Under the pieces are notes generated by a model. That model did no database searches and was not told the origin of the DNA. It was given only the letters and a program-made list of their open reading frames with translations. Below, piece by piece: positions 9,107 through 17,450 of a stretch of DNA of 32,178 bases (positions are counted from its first letter, which is position 1; every line of letters starts with the position of its first letter). A program made the translations under genes and the position numbers. The DNA lies in NCBI GenBank assembly GCA_945861325.1, contig CAMATY010000011.1:1-32178 (forward strand). The letters run 5' to 3'. The DNA comes from Ferrithrix thermotolerans DSM 19514. GTDB taxonomy: Bacteria > Actinomycetota > Acidimicrobiia > Acidimicrobiales > Ilumatobacteraceae.

Positions 9107-9373
9107 ATGGCTACAAAGCGCAAACCGAAAAAAACAACCACGAAGAAACCTGCTGCAAAGAAACCTGCTGCAAAGAAACCTGCTGCAAAGAAAACGCCTG
9201 CTAAAAAAGCAGTATCAGGTGGGTCAACTTTGAAAATCAAAGATCTTGTTGCGGTTGCCAAGCGAGTTGAAGAATCAAAGTCAAAAGCCAAGTCTCCAGC
9301 AACAAAAAAAGGCGATTTTGACCTTTTGGCGATGTTGATTAAATGGTTCAAAAAGTTAGTTAACCAAAAATAG
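9107..9373 (+). CDS. Small Lys/Ala/Pro-repeat histone H1-like protein
   Basis: ATG 9107 (alternative GTG 9101). MATKRKPKKTTTKKPAAKKPAAKKPAAKKTPAKKAVSGGSTLKIKDLVAVAKRVEESKSKAKSPATKKGDFDLLAMLIKWFKKLVNQK. Confidence 0.8.
   Translation: MATKRKPKKTTTKKPAAKKPAAKKPAAKKTPAKKAVSGGSTLKIKDLVAVAKRVEESKSKAKSPATKKGDFDLLAMLIKWFKKLVNQK
9143..9187 (+). repeat. Three perfect 15-bp tandem repeats encoding KKPAA
   Basis: aagaaacctgctgca repeated three times without mismatch at 9143-9157, 9158-9172 and 9173-9187, followed by partial aagaaa. Confidence 0.95.
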
Positions 9374-9414
9374 GTTCATCGCGGCGTTGCCCGTTATAGA
9401 TGTTGCATTGAACT

Positions 9415-9430
9415 GGTAGTACGAACTACC
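9415..9430 (+). promoter_or_regulatory. Hairpin-forming element just upstream of the acyl-CoA synthetase start; similar sequence upstream of the small H1-like gene
   Basis: GGTAGT-acga-ACTACC inverted repeat ending 2 nt before GTG 9433 and 8 nt before ATG 9439. The paralogous segment at 9084-9097 reads ggtagttcaactat. Confidence 0.5.
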
Positions 9431-9438
9431 GTGTGTCA

Positions 9439-11235
9439 ATGGCCACAAAATCAAAAAAAACACGCAAGAAAACATCAAAGAACCGCGCATCTAAAAAAGT
9501 AGCGAAGAAGACAGCCAAAAAATCCGCCAAGAAGACGGCCAAAAAGTCTGTCAAAAAAACTGTTAAAAAATCCGCGAAGAAGACTGCCAAAAAGACTGTA
9601 AAGAAGACAGCTATAAAATCTGCCAAGAAGAAAGTCGCTAGTAAAAAAGTAGTTCGTCCGCGAAACCCGTTTTTGGCGATCAAAGATATTGGTGGGATCG
9701 TCCGATACCACGCAAAACAACAGCCAGATGCGTTGTCACTTGTGCTGGGTGAGCGCACTCTTACATGGGCGCAATTGCTTTCGCGCTCGGCACAAGTTGC
9801 ACAGGGTTTAAAGCGAGCCGGAGTAAAAGCCCAGGATCGTGTTGCGTTTTTAGACAAAAATGGTATTGAGCATTTCGAAGTTTTCTACGGATGTGCGTTA
9901 CTCAACGCAGTCAGTGTTGATATCAACTGGCGACTAGCCGCGCCAGAAGTTTTATTTATTGTCAACGACTCGCGGGCCGAAGTGCTAATCGTCGGCCAGG
10001 AGTTTGTGCCAGTGCTTGATGCAATCATTGGCGAACTGACTCAGGTCAAAACAATCATTGTGATTGGTGGACACTCGAACCACGACGATTATGAGCGATG
10101 GGTCAATGCGCAATCAGCGACCGATCCAAAAGCGTCAACTAAGAGCAGCGATGTTGCGTTTCAGTTGTATTCAAGTGGCACCACTGGTCGGCCAAAAGGT
10201 GTGATGTTGACTAATGATAATTTTTTCGCACTTCTTCCTGCTGCACAAAAAATTTGGCACATGTCTGAGACAACGATAAATCTTGTGGCGATGCCATTGT
10301 TTCATATTGGTGGTGGTGGTTGGGCAACCGCAGGACAATATTGTGGCGCGCGCTCAATAATCATGCGCGATATTAATCCTGCAGAAATAGTTGCGTGGAT
10401 TGAGAAGTATCGGATCACTCACGCGTTCATGGTGCCTGCGCTATTGCAGTTTGCACTTGCAATGCCAAATATCGGCACAACAGATTTCTCGAGCCTTGAA
10501 CTAATTGCGTATGGCGCATCACCGATTTCTGAATCAGTCCTTGAAGGTGCGATCAACGCATTTAAGTGTCCGTTTATGCAGGTCTATGGGTTGACAGAAA
10601 CGACGGGAGTAGTGACGGTTCTTGGGCCAGAAGATCACGACTTGAGTTCAGCCAATAAGGGCCGCTTGCGTTCGTGCGGCAAACCATTTACGGGCATTGA
10701 GTTGCGAATCGTAGATTCGGACACGGCGAAAGATGTTCCGCTCGGAGAGGTTGGCGAAATTTGGATTCGGTCTCGCCAAGTTATGAAGGGCTATTGGAAT
10801 ATGCCTGAAGAAACTGCAAAGTCAATCGTTAATGGTCGGTGGTTCAGATCAGGTGATGCTGGATACTTCGACAAAGACGGATATGTGTACATCTTCGACC
10901 GTGTCAAAGACATGATTGTCTCGGGTGGCGAAAATGTTTACCCAGCAGAAGTCGAGAATGCGCTGATGGCTCATCCGGCGATTGCCGATGTTGCAGTTAT
11001 TGGCGTGCCTGATGAGAAGTGGGGAGAGGTGCCGATGGCACTTGTCGTGCGAAAACCGGACACGCAAGTTACCGAGAGCGAGATTCTCGCATTCGCACGT
11101 GAGCGTCTTGCTGGGTTCAAGACTCCGAAAACTGTTGGCTGGATCGATGCCCTGCCGCGTAATCCATCTGGCAAGATTCTTAAAAAAGATCTTCGTGAGC
11201 CATACTGGAAGGGTCACGCCCGTCGAGTTAACTAG
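9439..11235 (+). CDS. Long-chain acyl-CoA synthetase (AMP-binding, FadD-like) with N-terminal H1-like Lys-rich tail
   Basis: ~598 aa from ATG 9439 (GTG 9433 possible). Tail MATKSKKTRKKTSKNRASKKVAKKTAKKSAKKTAKKS...KKKVASKKVVRPR is followed in frame by IKDIGGIVRYHAKQQPDALSLVLGERTLTWAQL. AMP-binding motif YSSGTTGRPKGVMLT; VYGLTETTG; SGGENVYPAEVENAL; PRNPSGKILKKDLRE. Confidence 0.93.
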   Translation: MATKSKKTRKKTSKNRASKKVAKKTAKKSAKKTAKKSVKKTVKKSAKKTAKKTVKKTAIKSAKKKVASKKVVRPRNPFLAIKDIGGIVRYHAKQQPDALSLVLGERTLTWAQLLSRSAQVAQGLKRAGVKAQDRVAFLDKNGIEHFEVFYGCALLNAVSVDINWRLAAPEVLFIVNDSRAEVLIVGQEFVPVLDAIIGELTQVKTIIVIGGHSNHDDYERWVNAQSATDPKASTKSSDVAFQLYSSGTTGRPKGVMLTNDNFFALLPAAQKIWHMSETTINLVAMPLFHIGGGGWATAGQYCGARSIIMRDINPAEIVAWIEKYRITHAFMVPALLQFALAMPNIGTTDFSSLELIAYGASPISESVLEGAINAFKCPFMQVYGLTETTGVVTVLGPEDHDLSSANKGRLRSCGKPFTGIELRIVDSDTAKDVPLGEVGEIWIRSRQVMKGYWNMPEETAKSIVNGRWFRSGDAGYFDKDGYVYIFDRVKDMIVSGGENVYPAEVENALMAHPAIADVAVIGVPDEKWGEVPMALVVRKPDTQVTESEILAFARERLAGFKTPKTVGWIDALPRNPSGKILKKDLREPYWKGHARRVN

Positions 11236-11273
11236 CCCGATTTTCTGCCCGCCCAAAAATTGAAAGAAGTTTT

Positions 11274-12329
11274 ATGAAACTATCGATGATGATCAACTAT
11301 ATTTCTGATTTTCAAACATCAGCCAAGCAGGTTGTTGAACTTGAAAAGGTAGGTCTTGACATTGTGTGGATCGCTGAGGCATACAGTTATGACTCAATTT
11401 CGCAAGTGGGATATTTGGCTGCGGTTACCAATCGTGTACAGATCGGCACCGGGATCATCAATGTCTATTCACGAACTGCTGCATTAACTGCAATGACAGC
11501 AGCGGGTTGCGACTATGTCAGCAACGGTCGATTCATTTTGGGACTTGGCGCTTCCGGGCCACAAGTGATCGAAGGTTTTCACGGCGTGCCATACGAAAAA
11601 CCGATGCAACGAACAAAAGAATACATCGAAGTTTGTCGCGAAATTTGGAAACGCGAGAAGCCGCTTAATTATGATGGCAAGACTGTACAAATTCCGTTGC
11701 CTGCTGGTCAAGGCACTGGTTTAGGAAAGTCAATGAAGTTGATAAATCATCCGGTGCGTTCTGAGATTCCGGTGTGGTGGGCATCACTTAAAGATAAGAG
11801 CGTTGAAGCGACCGCAGAAATGGCTGATGGTTGGATGCCAATTTTCTTTTTGCCCGAGAAGTTTCAAAATGTCTGGGGTAAGTCGCTAAAAGCCGGTCAG
11901 GCAAAGCGTGATGCATCCATGAAGCCGCTTGACATATCGGCGGGGGGAATGTTGCATATTGACGAGTCGCTGACACCACAAAAACAAAATGAAATTTTAG
12001 ATTTCGCACGACCAAGTTATGCGCTGTATGTCGGTGGCATGGGCGCGCGTGGTAAAAACTTCTACAACGATATTTGTCGCGACTATGGATACGAAAAAGA
12101 GGCCGTTGAAATTCAAGATTTATATCTTGACGGCAAAAAGAAAGAAGCCGCTGCGCTGATTCCAAGTGACTGGCTGCAACTATCAAACCTCGTTGGCCCG
12201 AAGAGTTTCATCAAAGAACGTCTCGGGGCATTTAAAGAAGCTGGTGTAACTGTGTTGCAGGTAAACCCAGTTGGCCCTGACCCAGTGCGTGAAGTTGAAG
12301 TTCTCCGCGGAATTATTGACGACGTGTGA
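11274..12329 (+). CDS. LLM-class F420-dependent oxidoreductase
   Basis: 351 aa. VELEKVGLDIVWIAEAYSYDSISQVGYLAAVTNRVQIGTGIINVYSRTAALTAMTAAGCDYVSNGRFILGLGASGPQVIEGFHGVPYEKP. Confidence 0.9.
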   Translation: MKLSMMINYISDFQTSAKQVVELEKVGLDIVWIAEAYSYDSISQVGYLAAVTNRVQIGTGIINVYSRTAALTAMTAAGCDYVSNGRFILGLGASGPQVIEGFHGVPYEKPMQRTKEYIEVCREIWKREKPLNYDGKTVQIPLPAGQGTGLGKSMKLINHPVRSEIPVWWASLKDKSVEATAEMADGWMPIFFLPEKFQNVWGKSLKAGQAKRDASMKPLDISAGGMLHIDESLTPQKQNEILDFARPSYALYVGGMGARGKNFYNDICRDYGYEKEAVEIQDLYLDGKKKEAAALIPSDWLQLSNLVGPKSFIKERLGAFKEAGVTVLQVNPVGPDPVREVEVLRGIIDDV

Positions 12330-13548
12330 TTTCTTCGCTTAGGTTTTTTCGAACCGTGCGAGTCGCAAACAAATAAATAAGCGAAGCACAAACAGCAAGC
12401 AATGCAAACACGGCAATCGTTCCGCGCGCGCCAAAGTATTCAGAGACAACTCCTGCGAGCAAACTGCTGAGTCCAAGTGAAAGAGTAATTAATGCAAAGT
12501 CGCCGGCCAACACGCGTCCGCGCATCTCATCTGGGCAACGCACTTGTAATCCATACGTTGAAAGCGTCCATTGTGCGCCGCCACCCAAGTGTGCAAAACA
12601 GATGCATACGCAGGCGATTATAAAAAATGGTGAGGCGGCGGCGGCGAGATATCCGCCAGCAAAGCCCAGACCAGCGATGCCACACACGAGGATCACTTTC
12701 GAGAGGTCATTTTTGACGAACCGTGCGGCCAATAGCGGCCCAAGTGCGCTGCCCAAGCCGCGCAGTCCGAGCATGATTCCGCGACCCGCGTCGCCACGAT
12801 TGAACGAGTCAGCGGCAAAAACTGCTAGTTGACTGACGACTCCAGCGCCGACGGCAAATGTCATCTTTGACATCAATAGCGACATGATTGCTGGATCAGA
12901 TTTTGCGAGGTGTAGTGCTTCGTGCATATCTGAAATCGGACGGATTTTTTTACTGTGATTTGCCGCACGAGCTTCTTGCATAGGGCGATTGACGAGAGCG
13001 ATTAACCCAGCAGCGACAACAAAAGTTGCAATGTCGGCGATGAATGCTGCCTGCCGACCGAAAACTTGTGAGAAGATTCCGCCGATACCAGCGCCGACTG
13101 CAAGCATTACGCCCCAACTACTGCCAAATAGTGCATTGGCTTGCCGTAGTTCGTCTGGATCGCGAGCCAAGTTCGGAATCGCTGCTTCAAGTGCTGGTCT
13201 TACGAATGAGGCAAGTGCTGCGATCATGCTCTGGGCGACAAAAGCAATCCACACACGCGAGTCGCCAATAAATAAGAATCCACATGCAGCAATTGCTTGC
13301 AGAATTGAAACAACGATTAAAACTTTACGACGATCATGTTTGTCAGCAACTGGTCCGCCGATCGGTGAAGCCAAAAATGATGGTAGTGAAAATGCTACTA
13401 ATAGTAGAGAGACCAAAAATTTTGAACCAGTTATGTCTTGAACCAAGCCTGCTAATGCAACGAATGTAAACCAATCGCCGATGAACGAAAGATTTTGGGC
13501 AACAAACAGTAGACGTAATTCTCTATTAACTCTTAAAACTTTAAACAA
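12313..13548 (-). CDS. MFS transporter
   Basis: 411 aa, many hydrophobic segments; FIGDWFTFVALAGLVQDITGSKFLVSLLLVAFSLPSFLASPIGGPVADKHDRRKVLI (MFS motif A-like). Confidence 0.88.
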   Translation of the reverse strand: MFKVLRVNRELRLLFVAQNLSFIGDWFTFVALAGLVQDITGSKFLVSLLLVAFSLPSFLASPIGGPVADKHDRRKVLIVVSILQAIAACGFLFIGDSRVWIAFVAQSMIAALASFVRPALEAAIPNLARDPDELRQANALFGSSWGVMLAVGAGIGGIFSQVFGRQAAFIADIATFVVAAGLIALVNRPMQEARAANHSKKIRPISDMHEALHLAKSDPAIMSLLMSKMTFAVGAGVVSQLAVFAADSFNRGDAGRGIMLGLRGLGSALGPLLAARFVKNDLSKVILVCGIAGLGFAGGYLAAAASPFFIIACVCICFAHLGGGAQWTLSTYGLQVRCPDEMRGRVLAGDFALITLSLGLSSLLAGVVSEYFGARGTIAVFALLAVCASLIYLFATRTVRKNLSEEITRRQ

Positions 13549-13557
13549 TTTATTTAA

Positions 13558-14520
13558 CTATCTTTTTCTACCAAGTTGGAGTAAAATTTGTTCTGCCTGA
13601 GCGACGATGTCGCGAACTAAATCGCCAGCGGGTATCAAACTGCTGATAGCACCGGCTCCCTGGCCAGCGGGGTAGAACTCGCGCGATGTATCAACTTGTG
13701 TGCCGTTTGGGTATCCGAGATGATTTACATTTGCTTGCGACGATGCAATTGCTTGATGTGGAAAGGTTTTTATTTCTTGCGGGTGTTGCTCGTAATGGTT
13801 AGTCCATTCATTGCGCACAACTCGACATGGCTTGCCCGTGTACGAGCGACTAATAACTGTGTCATCTTCGCGACTCGTGACTAGCGCTTCTTTGTATCCA
13901 TTTACTGCTCGTGCTTCTGGTGTGGCGATGAATCTTGTACCGACCCAAACTGCATCAGCGCCGAGCGCAAGGCTTGCCGCTAGTCCGCGACCATCAAATA
14001 AACCCCCGGCCGCAACAACTGGCACGCGTGCCGAGACTGCGTCAACAACTTGTGGCACGAGTGCCATGGTTGCAACGAGCCCGGTGTGTCCGCCAGCTTC
14101 AGTGCCCTGGGCGACAACAAAATCACAACCACTTGCAACTGCTGAAACCGCGTGACGAACTTTTCCACACATTGATCCGACCAAGATGTTGTGGCTGTGT
14201 AACAGGTCGATTGCGTCGCGCGGCACACCAAGACCAGCGACGAAGATTCTTGCGCCGCCAGCAACTACATCGCGGATGCCTTGCTCCAAGTGTTGTGGTA
14301 GCGCGGTCAACAAGTCGACACCGAAAGGTTTTTGTGTGAGAGTTTTTAGTGCAGTTATTTCTCGAGCGAGTTCTCCATCGCGCATTGTTGAAGCACCAAA
14401 TGTTCCAATGCCACCTGCTTCACTGACTGCGGCGACCAGTTCGTGATAAGAAACTCCGCCCATCCCAGCGAGCATCACTGGATGTTCAATTTCGAATAGT
14501 TCGGTTATTCGGGTTCGCAT
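13558..14520 (-). CDS. Nitronate monooxygenase (2-nitropropane dioxygenase-like)
   Basis: MRTRITELFEIEHPVMLAGMGGVSYHELVAAVSEAGGIGTFGAS...VVAQGTEAGGHTG...VVAAGGLFDGRGLAASLALGADAVWVGTRFIATPEA. The track ORF extends to 14529 via an upstream Met. Confidence 0.92.
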   Translation of the reverse strand: MRTRITELFEIEHPVMLAGMGGVSYHELVAAVSEAGGIGTFGASTMRDGELAREITALKTLTQKPFGVDLLTALPQHLEQGIRDVVAGGARIFVAGLGVPRDAIDLLHSHNILVGSMCGKVRHAVSAVASGCDFVVAQGTEAGGHTGLVATMALVPQVVDAVSARVPVVAAGGLFDGRGLAASLALGADAVWVGTRFIATPEARAVNGYKEALVTSREDDTVISRSYTGKPCRVVRNEWTNHYEQHPQEIKTFPHQAIASSQANVNHLGYPNGTQVDTSREFYPAGQGAGAISSLIPAGDLVRDIVAQAEQILLQLGRKR

Positions 14521-14531
14521 AGCAATCAAAT

Positions 14532-15818
14532 CTAGTTGTTTGTGGCTGTGCCGCTTGATTCGAAGGCACCATCGCGTTTAAGAAACTTTCGATGCCAACG
14601 CCTTGGAGTTAGCACTGCGGCTCGTGGTTCGTCTTCGAACATCCAGCGCACGAAATTGCGCCTCGTCCAGTCGGTGAGACCTGCAACACGCAACACGCCT
14701 CGAGTCAAGAATTCATTTTTTAATACTCGACCAAGAACCTGCGACATTCGGTGGTCAGCGAAAAATTCGCGTTGCATTTTTCGTTGATATATTTTTCGCA
14801 CATTATCTGGATCTCGGTTACGCGAACCGATTATTGCTTCGCCTGCCAAAACTCCAGTCAACAGTGCCTGACCGATGCCTTCTCCAGTCATCGTGTCGGC
14901 AGCACAAACTGCATCACCAATGAACAGTGCACGACCAATTGAAAGCGTTGCACTAGTTACTTGCGCTGGTATCGGCCAAGCAGTATGTCGACCTTCAAGT
15001 ACCGCATCGTCTCCGAGTGATTGACGAATGTGTGGGCGAGCGAGAAGTTCTGGCCACAACGATTTCATGTCTTGCACCGAATATTTTGATCCGCGCAGAA
15101 TACCAAAGCCGAAATTGGCTCGTCCGTTTGGCAAGGGAAACGACCACGCGTAGCCAGGCAACAAGTCGGCGTCAAACCAAACATAAAGACGCTCGCGCGC
15201 AGGACCAGTGACATTGCTGACGTATTGGCGAAATGCGTGCCACTCGCCGAGATAACCAGGTTGCGATGCGCCAAGTGCTTTACGAACTGGTGACCACATG
15301 CCATCGGCAGCAATAATAAATTTTGCAGAGATTTCTTTGAATGAATCGACAGCATCAGTCGCCACTGTTATTTCTTGAGTTGTTTGTCGAATAACCGAAA
15401 CAAATGCACAACCTTCAATAATTTTTACTCCACGCGAGCGAGCGTGTTTAACGAGCGCGTTGTCAAGCTCGATTCTCGGAGCAATCGCCGCGAACTGAGT
15501 AGTTTTATTTTTGTCGACATTTGGTAATTCAAGTTGTATCTCGCGGCCAGATGGCGACCGTAGCCATACGTCCGAGCAAACTTTCCAATTGTCGACTGTT
15601 GCTGGGTTGAAACCGAGCATTTCAAGAATTCGAAGTGCGCCAGTTGTCAGTCCATCGCCACAACACTTGTCGCGCGGGAAAGAAGCTTTATCAATTACTA
15701 AAACATTTTGGCCGCTAGCAGTGAGTGTGATCGCCGCGGCGATGCCGGCGGGCCCCGCGCCGACAATTAAAACATCACATTGATTTTCCAAATTAGGTTT
15801 CGAAATAGCAATGGGCAC
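14532..15818 (-). CDS. Geranylgeranyl reductase family FAD-dependent oxidoreductase
   Basis: CDVLIVGAGPAGIAAAITLTASGQNVLVIDKASFPRDKCCGDGLTTGAL; FIGDAVCAADTMTGEGIGQALLTGVLAGEAI. The track ORF starts at 16052 but the ~78 N-terminal residues are low-complexity and overlap the divergent SDR; a GTG at 15818 is the likely start. Confidence 0.88.
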   Translation of the reverse strand: MPIAISKPNLENQCDVLIVGAGPAGIAAAITLTASGQNVLVIDKASFPRDKCCGDGLTTGALRILEMLGFNPATVDNWKVCSDVWLRSPSGREIQLELPNVDKNKTTQFAAIAPRIELDNALVKHARSRGVKIIEGCAFVSVIRQTTQEITVATDAVDSFKEISAKFIIAADGMWSPVRKALGASQPGYLGEWHAFRQYVSNVTGPARERLYVWFDADLLPGYAWSFPLPNGRANFGFGILRGSKYSVQDMKSLWPELLARPHIRQSLGDDAVLEGRHTAWPIPAQVTSATLSIGRALFIGDAVCAADTMTGEGIGQALLTGVLAGEAIIGSRNRDPDNVRKIYQRKMQREFFADHRMSQVLGRVLKNEFLTRGVLRVAGLTDWTRRNFVRWMFEDEPRAAVLTPRRWHRKFLKRDGAFESSGTATNN

Positions 15819-15843
15819 GACGCTCAGGCTAGAGTTCCCTGCC

Positions 15844-16767
15844 ATGAGTCGCTTATGTGAAGGTCGAGTAGTTGTTGTCACTGGTTCCGGTCGAGGCATC
15901 GGTCGTGAACATGCGTTGAGTCTCGCCAAACACGGGGCTCTAGTTGTGGTTAATGACCTTGGTGCTGGAGTTGATGGAAAAGGTGGAGACACCTCACCGG
16001 CGCAACAAGTTGTCAACGAGATTGAGGCAATGGGTGGCAAAGCAGTTGCCAACGGTGATGATATTTCATCGTGGGCAGGCGCCGAGCGATTGATTCAAAC
16101 CGCAGTTGAAACTTTCGGTGACTTGCATGCCGTTGTCAATAACGCCGGAATCTTGCGCGACCGAATGCTTGCCAACATGAGCGAAGAAGAATGGGACGCT
16201 GTAATTAAAGTTCACCTTAAGGGAACTTTTGCGCCGTCGCGATTTGCTGCAGCTTATTGGCGCGATCAAAACAAAGCAGGCAAGCCAGTTGACGGTCGAA
16301 TTATTAATACTTCTTCAGTTTCAGGAATTTATGGCAATGTCGGGCAAACGAATTATGGTGCAGCCAAGGCAGGCATCGCTGCGTTCACGACAATTGCATC
16401 ACTTGAACTCGGACGCTATGGAGTAACTGTCAACGCTGTTGCGCCGGTTGCCCTAACTCGGATGACAGAAAATCTTGGCCCAGCACCAGAAACGGAAGCC
16501 GAACGCGAACACCGTTCACCAAAGTGGATTGCGCCGATCGTTACATGGCTTGCGTCGTCAGAATCGGCAGGCATAACTGGTCGAGTGTTTGAAGCCAGCG
16601 GTGATGTTTTGGCGATCGCCGAAGGTTGGCATCGCGGGCCAACAAGTAAGCCTGTTGAAGATCCGACGAAACTTGGTCCAATTGTTGAAGAAATGATGGC
16701 CAAGGCACGCCTCAACGCAGGCATGGACGGTCGCGACGGAACATGGCCGCAACCACAAAAGAAATAA
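15844..16767 (+). CDS. SDR family oxidoreductase (HSD17B4/FabG-like)
   Basis: VVVVTGSGRGIGREHALSLAKHGALVVVNDLGAGVDGKGGDTSPAQQVVNEI; NNAGILRDRM; NYGAAKAGIAAFT. ATG 15844 is preferred over the track start at 15811. Confidence 0.92.
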   Translation: MSRLCEGRVVVVTGSGRGIGREHALSLAKHGALVVVNDLGAGVDGKGGDTSPAQQVVNEIEAMGGKAVANGDDISSWAGAERLIQTAVETFGDLHAVVNNAGILRDRMLANMSEEEWDAVIKVHLKGTFAPSRFAAAYWRDQNKAGKPVDGRIINTSSVSGIYGNVGQTNYGAAKAGIAAFTTIASLELGRYGVTVNAVAPVALTRMTENLGPAPETEAEREHRSPKWIAPIVTWLASSESAGITGRVFEASGDVLAIAEGWHRGPTSKPVEDPTKLGPIVEEMMAKARLNAGMDGRDGTWPQPQKK

Positions 16768-16773
16768 GCGAGA

Positions 16774-16793
16774 TTTTTTAGTTTCTTAAAAAA
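16774..16793. terminator. Possible AT-rich bidirectional terminator between convergent SDR and nucS genes
   Basis: ttttttagtttcttaaaaaa: a TTTTTTA / TAAAAAA inverted repeat spanning the nucS stop. A/T-only stem, so weak. Confidence 0.35.
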
Positions 16794-17445
16794 GTTTTAG
16801 ATCGTCAGATTTTTTGCCACGAAGTTCGTCGTAGTCAACTTCGCACCAACCAATATTTCGACTTTCGGCGAGCACGCGAGCTTGGGGCTTAATTGATTGG
16901 GCGACAAAGATGCCTCGAATTTTGCCGAGTGACGAGTCGGCGCGCAAGCAATCTAAATATCGCGCGAGTTGTTCGACACCGTCGATTTCGCCACGGCGTT
17001 TAATTTCTATAGCAACTGTTTGACCCGTTGCATCGCGACACAACAGATCAACTGGTCCGACCGCCGTTGGATATTCGCGGCGAATCAAAGTCAAACCAAA
17101 TTCAATTGCTTCAGGTGTTGCTGCAAGTAGAACTTGTAGATCGGCCTCAACACCATCTTTTGTTAAGCCAGGATCTTCGCCCAGTTCGTGGGCGAAGTCG
17201 GCGTGAACTTCGTGTAGATGAATTGTTAGAGTCTCAGCTTTTGGATTACGAACAACAAGGCAGCCGTTTAGTTCTTCAAATGTGTTTGGTGCGTTCATCC
17301 AGTTGAGTGGTTTATATGCACCACCGTCAGCATGAATTGCCACGCAGCCGTCGGCTTTGATCATAATTAGCCGTGTCGCAACTGGTAGCGAAGCATTCAA
17401 CCGACCTTCGTAACCGACACTGCAGGTCGCGATTATTATTCGCAT
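16786..17445 (-). CDS. nucS: Endonuclease NucS (EndoMS-type mismatch endonuclease)
   Basis: 219 aa. [92 protein letters not shown] (RecB-like nuclease core). Confidence 0.95.
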   Translation of the reverse strand: MRIIIATCSVGYEGRLNASLPVATRLIMIKADGCVAIHADGGAYKPLNWMNAPNTFEELNGCLVVRNPKAETLTIHLHEVHADFAHELGEDPGLTKDGVEADLQVLLAATPEAIEFGLTLIRREYPTAVGPVDLLCRDATGQTVAIEIKRRGEIDGVEQLARYLDCLRADSSLGKIRGIFVAQSIKPQARVLAESRNIGWCEVDYDELRGKKSDDLKLF

Positions 17446-17450
17446 ATCTT

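Noticed and set aside
9143-9660. Tandem repeats as a CRISPR array
   Set aside because: Repeats are 12-15 bp, contiguous, in frame and coding for KKPAA/KKTA units. There are no spacers and no cas genes.
9426-9857. 143-aa reverse ORF rich in Phe (FFATFLDARFFDVFLRVFF...), and similarly 9094-9351
   Set aside because: Antisense of AAA/AAG lysine codons gives TTT/CTT (Phe/Leu). It is a mirror image of the Lys-rich repeats, not a membrane protein.
12989-13441. 150-aa forward ORF antisense to the MFS gene
   Set aside because: Low-complexity Ala/Thr/Ser composition, fully inside a well-supported gene on the opposite strand. Same for 13811-14155, 17719-18066 and 21206-21751.
15819-16052. N-terminal extension of the geranylgeranyl reductase ORF (MATALPPIASISLTTCC...)
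   Set aside because: Overlaps the start of the divergent SDR on the other strand and is low-complexity. The FAD-binding domain begins just after a GTG at 15818.
16786-17445. NucS as an exciting repair system
   Set aside because: Non-canonical mismatch repair by NucS in actinobacteria is already described. The sequence looks standard.
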